Positions 46,856-57,456 of a stretch of DNA of 64,000 bases are shown here, in pieces. The first letter of the stretch is position 1. Every line of letters begins with the position of its first letter. The DNA lies in contig NC_079898.1 in NCBI RefSeq assembly GCF_024868665.1, positions 21,728,745 through 21,792,744 of the forward strand, given 5' to 3'. The stretch is from Triplophysa rosa (taxonomy: Eukaryota > Chordata > Actinopteri > Cypriniformes > Nemacheilidae). The notes under the pieces are model-generated. The model worked only from the letters and a program-made list of their open reading frames with translations. It was not told the origin of the DNA and made no database searches. Position numbers and translations under genes: made by a program.

Positions 46856-48461
46856 TTAAGAAAAAGCAGATTGAGCTAAAGCTTACAAATGAGATCCATG
46901 AAAATGTAACATACATAAGATTGTTGCCTACAGTTTAACTGAAATGTCAAAATTGTTATAATGCTTTTATAGTAATTATGTTAACAAACGTTTTTCACAA
47001 ATAGCAAAAGCAAACCAAATGTGACCCGTTTCTGTCTCAGTGGGTGGCTGTTGAACAGAATAAGCTGTGGACCACAGATGTCAAAATACATAAAATTAAC
47101 TTTTATAAATATATATTGAAACCCTAGCAGTCATTGTTCAAGCATTCTGCATGTCCAAACCCCTCTCGCACTAACCTCCAACACTTTCCATACCAATCAT
47201 GAAGCTGCTTGTCCCTTCGACAGAGAACCCATTTCTATCTCGGAGCCGTGTGATCAAAAGATGTAGCTAGAAAGCTGACAGATACCAAGACCTGAGAGTC
47301 TTCCCTATATGCACGGCCAGAGGCAAGACCGCACTATCACCAAGCTGTCTACTGGCAGATGGAAGCTACGCAGAGAAGTGGAGGCTTGGATTCATCGGTT
47401 CAAAGCCAAGACGCCCCGAACACTAACAGACGGAATGATGACATTATGCTCAAACTCAACAAGTGCCAGTGGTGCTGGAAATACGCCAAACCGAGACTAT
47501 AAAGAACAAAGGCGGCACTGAAAGAACCCGGTCAACTTGTGCCTTCAGACATTTCAAAGCATATCGGATATTAAGAGCCGCCGCTGTGTAACGTAATTAT
47601 GCAAATAAGTCATCTTCTGCCAAACTATGTGACTTTAATTAGAGTAGAGGGTCTCTGGTTAAAAAGCATCCAAACGCATCTTTAATACGTTTGGACAGAT
47701 TTGATCTCACTGTACAGGAAGCATATTGTTGCTGTGAAGCATTGGCCAGTCGCTTTAGAGGTGGGGATGTTAATCATAGCGCAATCAGAAGCTAATTACA
47801 TCTGCTCCGAGGAACCAAAGGAGACTTTGTGCCAAAAGAGTGAAGTGTTGCTTGACACGGAAAGGCTAAATACAAAAGGACACTTATTTTTGGCTCTTAA
47901 GTGTATGAAACCTGATTGATTGAGGCTGGGGTTTTGTTAGAGGTGGGCTAGCAAGAGGTCTAATCACAGTACCTAATGGTCTCACACAAGTACTTGCCGG
48001 TAGATTGGCCAGCGATGCCTCTTCTGCGTTCCGCACGAACACAAAACAGACAACAAATCAATAGACGCATCTAGACCGTGTTCAGTGACCCCCATCACAT
48101 ACAAGGCCATTTAATAGTAATGAAATTTAGGTCTTAAATGGTTAATCTCAACACTGTGTTAAGACGACTAACTTACGATGGGGCTTTCTCTGTGTCTGCG
48201 TTTGAGTTGAGGTTACATACAAAGGACACGAAAAAAGAAAAATAATGGAAGGTCCAATAAAAAGAAGACAAGTAGTCACAGGAGATACATTTGAGAGACC
48301 TGGTGTAAACGAAAATGTGCCTCGACTGACTTGTGATTGAATCACCTCAAGCACATCATAATACCAGGGCTAAAAGTAAAACTGAATACTGGTTTTGCCT
48401 TAGAAACATTTAAAATATTTTATTTTGACATACTGCTATTGGGCACATAACTTACTTAACG

Positions 48462-48695
48462 TGATAGTTCACCCAAAAATGAAAATTGAGTCTATGTACT
48501 CACCGTCTTGTCATTTCAAACCTGTATGACTTTCTTCTGCAGATATTTTGAAGAATGTTGGTAACAGAACAACGGCAGTACATTCACTTCTATTTTATGT
48601 CAAAGGGTGGTTTGGTTACCAACATTCTTCAAAATCTTCTTTGGTGTTCTGCAGAATAAAAAAAGTCATACAGGTTTGAAACGATAAGGTAGCCT
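48462..48695. repeat. fold-back MITE, copy 8
   Basis: GATAGTTCACCCAAAAATGA, CCTGTATGACTTTCTTCTGC and TTTGAAGAATGTTGGTAACA at the left pair with GGTTACCAACATTCTTCAAA and AAAAAGTCATACAGGTTTGA at the right. A retroposon tail (TAAGTCGCTTTGGATAAAAG) follows at 48725-48775. Confidence 0.7.
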
Positions 48696-49283
48696 TGACA
48701 AAATGTTTATATACTTTGGACGACTAAGTCGCTTTGGATAAAAGCGTCTGCCAAATGAATAAATGTAAATGTAAAGCAACTGATGAATGATGAACTATCA
48801 CTTAGGACGTTTTCAAAGACCAATCAAAAATCTGTCCCCCATCGCTGTAAAACTCAAGACGAGTTTACGCCAAAAATCGAAACAAACATTAAGGCATTTT
48901 TGAGAAGCCATGCTCCAGAAACTAATTAAGAAATTGTGTCTCTTAAAACTTATGTCATTAGGTTCACCTAATGTGGCCCAAAGAGTGAATTTAACCATTA
49001 AGTGTGAAGTTAACTAATTGCCAGTAAATTTAGCTTATTGCCTCTGCTTAATTCAGTTGAACTAATTTTGGTTGATTAAGTTAGCATGAGTCAATCAAAT
49101 GAAAATAGTGTTCATTAGATGAATGAGTCAGCATGATAGTTACAAACTCTTAATTCTTAACAGCAGCTTTTTACCTGTCCCCTAAGTTGCTTTAATGATA
49201 CATACAAAATATTTAAAAATATAAAAAATATTTAAGCACAGAGGTTTCTCTCAGACAGAACAACGTGATGTTTATCACAAAAC

Positions 49284-49446
49284 TTTACACTACACTGGAC
49301 ACGGCGTGACGCGACAAAAGACAATAGAACGAATTAGAACCCATTACAATTTTTTATTTTGTCCACACTGGAGGCTGCACGCGATGCAGTAATCCCTTAG
49401 AACAAGCCGTGTGTCGTGTCGTGTCGTGTCGCGTCACGCCAGTCAG
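49284..49446. repeat. inverted-repeat element with GGCGTGACGCGACA ends
   Basis: CACGGCGTGACGCGACAAAA (from 49299) faces GTCGCGTCACGCC (about 49427-49440). The right arm is preceded by four tandem GTGTC units. The CpG-rich arms stand out from the AT-rich surroundings. The outer limits are not precisely defined. Confidence 0.6.
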
Positions 49447-50351
49447 ACATTCAGACAGTGTTAGCTTTGCTTTGAATGTATTACTCAGCTGAAATGAACA
49501 ATACAAGTTCAACAAGTTTCTATACCAATCAGCGCAACATCTCTGGTTTTGTCAAACTGTACTCCAACAAACAATGCAAAAGTGTTGTATTTTGTTCACC
49601 TTTCTATCTGGATCAAGGTCATGTCTAGATCATGTACAATACAGGTACACGCATACATAGAATTATTTAAAAATATATATTTTTTGGTAATATTTTGGAA
49701 AGTCAACATTAAAGTTTTAAAAAGCTTTAAACATCAAAAAAAGACAAAATTTCCTTTTCAAGTTAGCTCTGGATTTGATCTGCATAAATCATAAGTCATG
49801 AATCACGTGCCATTATTTTTAACGCATTCATTTCAGGTCATCATCGCTTAAACCATATCTCGCTAAACCAGAAAATAATTAACCTAACCTCTAGTTTTAA
49901 CTCACTCTTGTCTGAATTATGCAACCACCAAAGCAAATCTGGCTGGCATGAACCAGGTCTGTCACACCTTTATCATTTAACCATAAAACATCAATACATT
50001 TACAACAGGAGCTCACCAGCACATCGCTGTTTAAATTCAATTCTCGTTTCTCTGCTCTGAATAGTTCTCAGCGCTCCCATTTACATCCAATGATCAAACC
50101 AGAAAGAAAAGCCTCGGAAAGTCAGAGAGAATCGATGCCACAAAAGTCCAAGAGATAAATCACGATTAACCTGCTATTTGAGCAGCCTGGCAGCACTTCA
50201 GAGTCTAAGCCCCTCTCAAGAACTCCGTAGTAACCTTTTGACAAGAGACTGTGTCATGACTAGTGTTTCTGACACATTGAGAGAAAGCGTATTACTGCAG
50301 TGTATAGTTATTTTATGTGGGTGATTTTAATTTAACGTGTTTTATATACAA

Positions 50352-50592
50352 CCCTTACGAAAATTAACCATGTTTATTTTTGTGGTACACGTGTAGTAAC
50401 CATGTTTTTTTGGTGCATTGATTACTTAGGGCAAAACCATGGTTTTACTACAGTAACCATCGTTTACTATGGTTTTTACAAAAACCATGGTTTTCAAAAC
50501 CATGGTTGTTTTGTGATAACCATTGTTTCACCACAGTAACCATATTTTTTCTATTTTAACTGTAGTAAAACCATGGTAAATTTTCGTAAGGG
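50352..50592. repeat. AACCATGG palindromic MITE, complete copy
   Basis: CCCTTACGAAAATTAACCATG at its start and CCATGGTAAATTTTCGTAAGGG at its end are inverted repeats. Between them are several further inverted copies of AACCATGGTTTT and ACAGTAACCAT, so almost the whole 241 bp can pair with itself. Confidence 0.8.
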
Positions 50593-53456
50593 AAAACAAA
50601 GGTATTAAAATAATTAGACCTACTGATGGTTAACTGTGCTAAATATTTGGGACAAAATAACATACTGGATCTTGACTGACAGATTATAAATGGCAATAAA
50701 TATACTGCTAGCAACAGTTCAATAATTAGGCTCTCTTTCACCACCTGATGCTCAACTAAGCTGTGATAATCACATTTTGCCAGCATAAAATCACATCCCA
50801 CATTAGCATGCGGCGAAATATTGCTTCAGCCCATATTCTCAAGAGACTGAATCAGCAGATTGTTACCCGGGCCTTAAGAACGAGAAAGATTTCAGGTTAA
50901 AAAGGCAAAGACGAGAACATGATGAAGTAGCAGATAATGGCTATTCATATGATCACGCTATTGATTTTTGAATCAATCCAATTATCCAAATGCTTTTATA
51001 CATGGTTAATCATTTCTTAAAGCACTCAAAAGTTCCGAATTTATTGTGCGCCTTAACACTCCACTCCAATTAACACTGTTCACAGTAGGCTAATGTTCAA
51101 CGTAAGCATATGCTTTAGGACGCCGGTCCGTGCGATTCTTTGCTTTAAAGAAATGACAGCACTAATAGCACTGCCTGAGCAAAGAATTTACCCCTGCACA
51201 TGAAATGCGTTTTAGAAAGGTCCAGGCCAGAAATATGAATTAATATCTTCCCCACAGAGAGAGAGAGCACATCAGCTCTTTCAGGCAGTATTTAAATATG
51301 ATACATGATATCAGCAAATCCCTGCACTCCATAAAAAAAGCAAAAAAAATGATAGATAACCTTTTAAACTAAGGAAATGTGAGCCGCATCTTATCTATCA
51401 ACCTTCTATTCAGGTGATGCGTTTCACAAACAAACAAACACGTCATAGAAAACCAATAACTCACAAACTTCCAGTCTTGAGGCGTATAGCACGGGTCGCC
51501 AGGTGAATTCAAAGCACTGAAACTCGTTTAAGATGTTTCCTAGACTGTCACTGTCCCGTCACGGCTTTGTGTGCTTAATCTGACTACTGAAGCAACCATC
51601 TGTTCATTACTGTCTGTTCGCACAACGACAAGTGCTGCAGATCAATGGCCGACATAAGGTTAATACATTTACGCAGACGTTTTATGCAAATGGTGTTATA
51701 ACAAACTGAAGCGTTTATTAAGATGCTGGACCGTGGGAGGATGTTTTGCAGCATCAGCAGTGAAATTTCATCTGTTTCTATGGTTACTGGACGCCGGAGG
51801 ATGCATCCGCTAGAAGCTTTCCATGCATGCGTGCATGAGAGGGCGCGCGCTTTAATGTCTGCCTGGTTGTTGTGAAGTGTAAATGCTGGCTGCAACTCCA
51901 AAGCTACATAAAAACAAACTGCCGTGACGTCACACAATACAGGCAACCCAGCTTCCGTTTTCAGGCAAGCGGATAAAAGACGTTCTCAAGCCTGACAAAC
52001 GAGCAACACATCAATACTTATAAACATGTTTTTTTTTCTTAATGGATTAAAGTGACTCTTTCGTCTTTGAAGTTTAGTTTAGTGTAGTGCATCTTTTTGG
52101 ACGACAACAGGAAAGGACGCGAAGGAATCAGGTGTGAGATTTGCTAGAAAAACGATGCTAAAATCGAACACATTACGTAACAAAAATGTCTACTTACATG
52201 TGTAAACGTTACGCGAAATGGTTAGTAGCCTACTTCCAATTCCAACCCAGGCTCATTGGCCATACGTGACTCTGCCTACATTTCTAGTTGATAAATACCC
52301 GGATGGCGCTGCTTCCGCCGACATTCTGTTAAACGCGTTGGTCGCGTTCATTTTATAAAGCCATGAGCACTCGAATAAAAAAAGTTGAAAACCTTTATTT
52401 TCATAAAATACTGGACAGCTGGTGATTGTTTCCAAGTGTTATTAATATTCTGTATCAAGAAATGTTTTTCCCAAATTAAATAGTTCCTCTAACATTTGAG
52501 TAAATTATTTCTGAATGCAATATTGTACACGATTTCAGATACAGCCAAAAATTTTGTTTAATGAGTAAAGTTGAATTAATATGTCATTTTGGCCTTTATT
52601 TTACAGAAAAGCAGAGAGGCGACAGCAAAATTTTACAGGAGAGAAAAACTGGAATCAGCAAAGGAGAAGGAATCAACTTGTAAAAATCAAATCGAAATAA
52701 ATCTCATTGATGGTACTTTTTGTTATGTAAGTTTGCATTCTTATGATTTTCAACACTGTTACAAGTGCATGCAGTGACATTCAAACTCAGGACATGTATG
52801 ATTCTATTTCCTTTCAGAAATTGTTTATACATTAAATAGTGACTGAATAGTGGCAATCAAAATGCACAGCAAGAGCATTGCCTTGATTATTCCTTCTGCT
52901 TGCAGCAAGATTTCATTTTATTAGCACTTCTAATATTCTTGTGAAAACTCTTAGTTTATCAGGTCTGACATGTCCAGAATGTAATAGGATTTGCCCAGAT
53001 CTGTGCCAGTCTCTGTTCTCAATTCTTCTGAACGGTCACCTTCATGGTACCTTAAGCCTGATGATGATTACATCATAAAATGAAACTTCATTAACTGAGG
53101 TCATGTCCTAAATATGTCTCCATTATAGACCTTTATTCAGTCTGTAAGGTTTAGATATACAGTATATATATCTTCTATTTGTATTTTATATCTTAAAAAA
53201 AGAGTAAATAACCTTTTGACATGATAAAAATAATTTTCATCTTTTAAAAAAAAATACTAATGCCATCATTTTTATATTTACCAGATTTTAAATAAATACA
53301 CTTTTAATATGATTTTAAATATGTACCCTTTAAAAATGGCAATCAATTATGGCGACATACTGTATGTTTAAACATAATTTACAACAACTCATCATAAGAT
53401 TTAAATGCAACAAAATCTAAGTCAGGAAAAAGATTTTTCGGTGTATATAATGACAT

Positions 53457-53777
53457 TGTCATGGCAGACAAGGAAAGAACTCAATTGCGGGGTAAATGAC
53501 AATGTTTATTAATACAGTGCAAAGCAAAACAGTCCAAAGTCCGGCACCACTGATAACCCAGCGAACCGCGGGGAAATGTTCGACTGGCCGGAGAGATGAA
53601 GTCCTTAACACTTTAGTCTTTAAAGGGTTCGCTGGGGAGAGACGAATCGGGATCTGGATGCGGGGAGAATGCTCGACCCGTCAACTCACAGTAGGAGAGA
53701 GAGTATCGATCCCCGTCTGGGGTGCAGTCCTTCGTCGGGGAGGTGGTGCCTGGTGATAGAGGGGAGAGCAGTCCGGG
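53457..53777 (-). repeat. truncated 3' LTR of the gypsy element
   Basis: Matches only the last 320 bp of the 812-bp 5' LTR; the upstream 490 bp are missing. At the break the sequence passes directly into the integrase CPDC codons, and both partners share CCCGGACTGC around the junction. Confidence 0.88.
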
Positions 53778-54183
53778 CAAGCCAACACGAACTGTATGAC
53801 ATCGGCAGTGACTGACGGCCACCAGAACCTGGACGAATGACACCACTGCAGGACATCCGGGCGCAGCACAGTCGGTATGAACAACCTGCCCGCCGGACAC
53901 TTTTCTGGCACTTGCACCCCTAGGCCAGCCTCCGCCACTCGCCGTACGAGGTCCCAGGTAAGAGCCCCGACCACCATCTCCTTTGAGAGAATGGCATCGA
54001 CCGAAGACTCCTCCCAAGGTGCCTCGAACAGGCGAGATAGAGCATCCGACTTGACGTTCTTAGAGCCAGGCCGGTACGAGTGGGTGAAGTTAAAACGGAC
54101 GAAGAAAAGTGCAAACTCAGCCTCTTGGCCGAACGGACGTATTCCAAGTTCCTGTGGTCCGTCCAGACCAAGAAGGGCTGCGC
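53770..54183 (-). pseudogene. gypsy integrase N-terminal fragment, truncated
   Basis: The frame reads YRPGSKNVKSDALSRLF (connection end), a spacer, then FIPTVLRPDVLQWCHSSR joined directly to FWWPSV and ACPDC. In gypsy integrases about 15-20 residues with the second histidine lie between those two parts, so a small internal deletion is present. Sequence after CPDC is LTR, so the D,D-35-E core and the chromodomain region are absent. Confidence 0.8.
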
Positions 54184-54522
54184 TCACCCCTCCAACCAGT
54201 GACGCCACTCACCCAGAGCTAGACAGACCGCCAGCAGCTCTCTGTTGCCGATATCATAATTTCGTTCTGCAGGGCTGAGGCGGTGAGAGTAAAAGGCACA
54301 AGGATGCACTTTCTCATCATGACTGGAACACTGGGATAAAACCGCACCTATCCTGACATCGGAAGCATCGACCTCGACAATAAACTGTAGTTCAAGATCT
54401 GGAAAACAAAGCACAGGTGCAGACACAAAACGGGACTTGAGTTTATCAAAGGCTACCTGTGCTTGGGGATTCCCTGTGAACGGAACCTTGGTGGAAGTCA
54501 ATGCAGTGAGCGGCGTGGCCAC
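54184..54522 (-). pseudogene. gypsy RNase H region
   Basis: The frame continues after the RT stop with [18 protein letters not shown] (the DAS acid of RNase H), [20 protein letters not shown] (E and D positions) and [11 protein letters not shown]. It ends at a local stop near the position where the last RNase H acid is normally found. Confidence 0.82.
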
Positions 54523-54543
54523 CTGGCCGAATCCCTGGATAAA

Positions 54544-55425
54544 TCACCGGTAAAAATTGGTGAAACCCAGGAACCACTGCAAGGCTTTAAGTGAGTCTGG
54601 AACGGGCCATTCAGCAACGGCTTTTATCTTAGCGTGATCAGGTTCAATGCCTCGGGGGGAAATGATATGACCAAGGAACGAAATAGTATCGGTGTGGAAG
54701 TCGCACTTCTCTGCCTTGACAAAGAGTTGATTCTCGAGTAAGCACTGGAGGACCTCTCGAACATGTCGGGTGTGTTCCTGGAGAGATGGGGAGAAAATGA
54801 GAATATCATCCAGGTACACAAAGACGAAACGATTAATCATGTCTCCCAACACATCATTGACGAGACCCTGGAAAACGGCAGGAGCATTGGTCAATCCAAA
54901 CGGAAGTACCAAATACTCGTAAGGTCCCGATGGTGTATTAAATGCCGTCTTCCACTCATCCCCCTCGCGGATACGAACCAGGTGATAGACGTTGCGTAGG
55001 TCTAGTTTAGTAAAGACCCAGGCTCCCTGTAAGAGTTCGAAGGCAGACGAAATGAGTGGTAAGGGGTACCTGTTTTTTACCATAATTTCGTTCAAACCTC
55101 GATAGTCAATACAGGGGTGCAGGGAGCTGTCCTTCTTTTGCAAGAAGAAGAAGCCTGCAACGGGTGGCGAGGAGGAGTGGCGAATGAGCCCAGCTTGCAA
55201 TGACTCACGAATGTATTTGTCCATGGCCTCTCTTTCAAGACCGGAAAGGGAATAAAGGCGACCCTTGGGCAGAGAAGTGCCTGGGAGGAGGTCGATGGAG
55301 CAGTCGTAGGGGCAATGCGGAGGGAGGGAGTTGGCTCGTGACCTGCTGAATACGGACCGAAGATCATGGCATCCCTCCGGGACCCCGGTCAAATCGGTGG
55401 CTTCGACCTGAAACACAGGAGACAC
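54544..55425 (-). pseudogene. gypsy reverse transcriptase, near-complete but terminated
   Basis: A 293-codon frame holds the RT landmarks in order: a [15 protein letters not shown] entry, [30 protein letters not shown], the [13 protein letters not shown] block and the catalytic [10 protein letters not shown] at about 54800-54822. It ends at TGA 54546-54544, inside the conserved NFYR stretch, so the stop is a mutation rather than a natural end. Coding continues below with RNase H. Confidence 0.88.
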
Positions 55426-55834
55426 AGAGACAGGAGAGGGAGCAGGACCAAGACAAGATACATGACAAAAAGGGCTCCACGCCAGAACACGAATTGTTAA
55501 TCCAATCCATGTGAGGATTATGCTGTGACAACCAAGGATGCCCTAATATGATGGGAGTATTGGGGGAAAGGAGGATGTACAACTTAATTCTCTCACAATG
55601 ATTACCAGAAAGGAAAAGGCTTACGTGAGGGGTGACGTGAGTAATGGTGGTGAACGGATGCCCTGCCAGCGTCCAGACCGAGATGGGTTGAGGTAGGGGA
55701 GTGGCCGGAATCTTCCATTTTTGTGCCATGGAGACATCGACAAAATGAACATACGCCAAAGGAGAGGCGTAATGGCAGCTGTGTGCGGGAAACAGGAGAC
55801 GATGCAGAGATGGCGCCCACCCGGACTCTCCGTT
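55364..55834 (-). pseudogene. gypsy protease-like region, active site not visible
   Basis: The frame contains DVSMAQKWKIP, then [20 protein letters not shown], the flap/C-terminal part of gypsy proteases (ILGHPWL...HNP). The expected D-S/T-G active site upstream is not present in this frame. The open frame there changes register, so the N-terminal part is broken. Confidence 0.65.
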
Positions 55835-56645
55835 CTACGGGTGGGCGTGGTCATTTAATGGACACTGGGCGACCATGTGATCAGCCTTGCCACAGTAAAA
55901 GCACAGTCCCTGAATAAGACGTTGCTGTTTCTGGGCCGGGGTGAGACGTGAACGGCCCAGCTGAATCGATTCTGCCTCTGGCGCGAGTTGAGGGTAGTAC
56001 CCCGGTTGGAACCCCGGCTGGCGTCCCGGAGTAACCAAGAGGGTGGAGAGGCGAGCGTTAATACGTCTCTCTATTCTTAGACAAAGGTTGGAAAGGTCCT
56101 CCAGGTCTCGGGGAGGGTCCAGCACGGCGATCTCGTCTGCGATGACGGCGTTAAGGCCATCGAGGAACCGAGAGCGCAAAGCCCCCTCATTCCAATCACA
56201 GGCGGCCGCCAAGGTCTTGAATCAGGTGGAGTAGTCTGTTACGGTGCTTCTTCCCTGAGAGAGGCGGGAGAGCTGAGCAGCTGCCTCATCCCCTCGCGCC
56301 GACCTGTCAAAGAGACTCGTCATCTCAGTGCAGAAACCCCGGAATAAGCGACAACAGGGATACTGAGCATCCCAGACCGTGAAACCCCACTCACGAGCAC
56401 GTCCCGTCAGCAAAGTTAGGACAAACGCCACTCTAGCCTCCTCGGTGGTGTACCGACGAGGTTGCAGCTCAAAGACCAGGGCGCACTGTGACAAGAAAGC
56501 ACTGCAGGAGTTGGGATCTCCATCGTAGAGGGGCGGGTTATTAGCATACAGCCTGCTGTCCCAGAATGATTCCCTGCTGCTGGAGAGCGGTTCTTAGGGG
56601 ATCCGACCCCGCTGAGTCGTGTATATGGTCTGACTGTTCTGTCAT
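55835..56645 (-). pseudogene. gypsy gag-like pseudogene
   Basis: A frame opens at ATG 56645-56643, overlapping the last bases of the LTR, and reads MTEQSDHIHDSAGSDP. It is frameshifted near 56550. The shifted frame continues with a YANNPPLYDGDP-type matrix/capsid stretch and REW and DYST words, is stopped by TGA at 56224-56222, then resumes. It ends with a nucleocapsid knuckle CFYCGKADHMVAQC (C-x2-C-x4-H-x4-C). Confidence 0.8.
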
Positions 56646-57451
56646 GGCAGACAAGGAGAGAACTCAATTGCGGGGTAAATGACAATGTTTATTAATACAG
56701 TGCAAATCAAAACAGTCTAAAGTCCGGCACCACTGATAACCCAGCGAACCGCAGGGAAATGTTTGACACGCAGGAGAGATGAAGTCCTTAACACAGAGTC
56801 TTTAAAGGGTCCGCTGGGGAGAGACGAATCGGGATCTGGACATGGGGAGAATGCTCGACCCGACAACTCACAGTAGGAGAGAGAGTATCGATCCCTGTCT
56901 GGCATGCAGTCCTTCGTCGGGGAGGTGGTGCCTGGTGATAGAGGGGAGAGCAGTCCGGGATGCCAATGGGTACTGTTGAGGGGTACAATGAGAGGTAACG
57001 GGAGCAGGGCAACAAGAAATTCAAAAAAACAAGAATCTAACTGAGACTAGAAACTGAGTCTAGATACTGAGACGTGGTACTGTGGCAAGACACAACAAGA
57101 GATAGGCTAGACGCACTAGACCTAAGGCAGTCTGAACTAGCTAACAAACGCAAAGGTCAGACACAAGACGAAGGAACGAGAGGGGTAATATAGAGATATC
57201 TAATGAGGGAGAATGGGCTGCAGGTGTGGGGATTAACGGAAAAGAGCAATAATAAAAGGGGAACGAGCTACAGGTGCTAGAGTGATGAACCACCGGTGAG
57301 GGGGAAACCCTGATGTGGAAACACGAGGGCGGGGCGAATGACACTGACACCGAGCGCGTGGCGAACTGTCAAACAACAGAGCACACGTGCACGACAAAAA
57401 ACAAACACACCACATGCCAGATAGCACCTCGACAAAATCGGGATCATTACA
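56640..57451 (-). repeat. 5' LTR of the gypsy element, 812 bp
   Basis: Starts TGTAATGATCCCG and ends TGCCATGACA. A polyadenylation signal (AATAAA in TTAATAAACATTGTC) lies about 45 bp from the 3' end. The last 320 bp are repeated at 53457-53777 with roughly 5-6% differences by eye. Confidence 0.88.
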
Positions 57452-57456
57452 GACAT

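Larger units (their letters stand above)
43482..53451. other. eys 5' flank or untranslated-exon region
   Basis: No conserved coding exon was found on either strand. The stretch contains the MITEs and hairpins listed separately plus AT-rich DNA. Human EYS has untranslated leader exons upstream of the ATG exon, so leader exons could be here, but the sequence gives no way to place them. A GC-richer patch at about 51830-52160 is the only promoter-like composition seen. Confidence 0.5.
53457..57451 (-). mobile_element. Ty3/gypsy LTR retrotransposon, internally deleted, non-coding
   Basis: The element is bounded by TGTAATG at 57451 and CCATGACA at 53457 (minus sense) and by an identical 5-bp duplication, GACAT on the plus strand, at 53452-53456 and 57452-57456. 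The order in transcription sense is 5' LTR, gag with CCHC knuckle, protease-like region, reverse transcriptase, RNase H, start of integrase, truncated 3' LTR. The order, YLDD motif and zinc knuckle fit a fish gypsy element of the Tf1/sushi kind. Stops, a frameshift and a deletion of the integrase core make it defective. It sits about 10 kb upstream of the eys start codon in opposite orientation to none of it: both are on the minus strand. Confidence 0.92.

Noticed and set aside
56600..56639. tRNA primer-binding site after the 5' LTR
   Set aside because: The bases following the LTR (GAACAGTCAGACC) do not start TGG and match no tRNA 3' end that I know.
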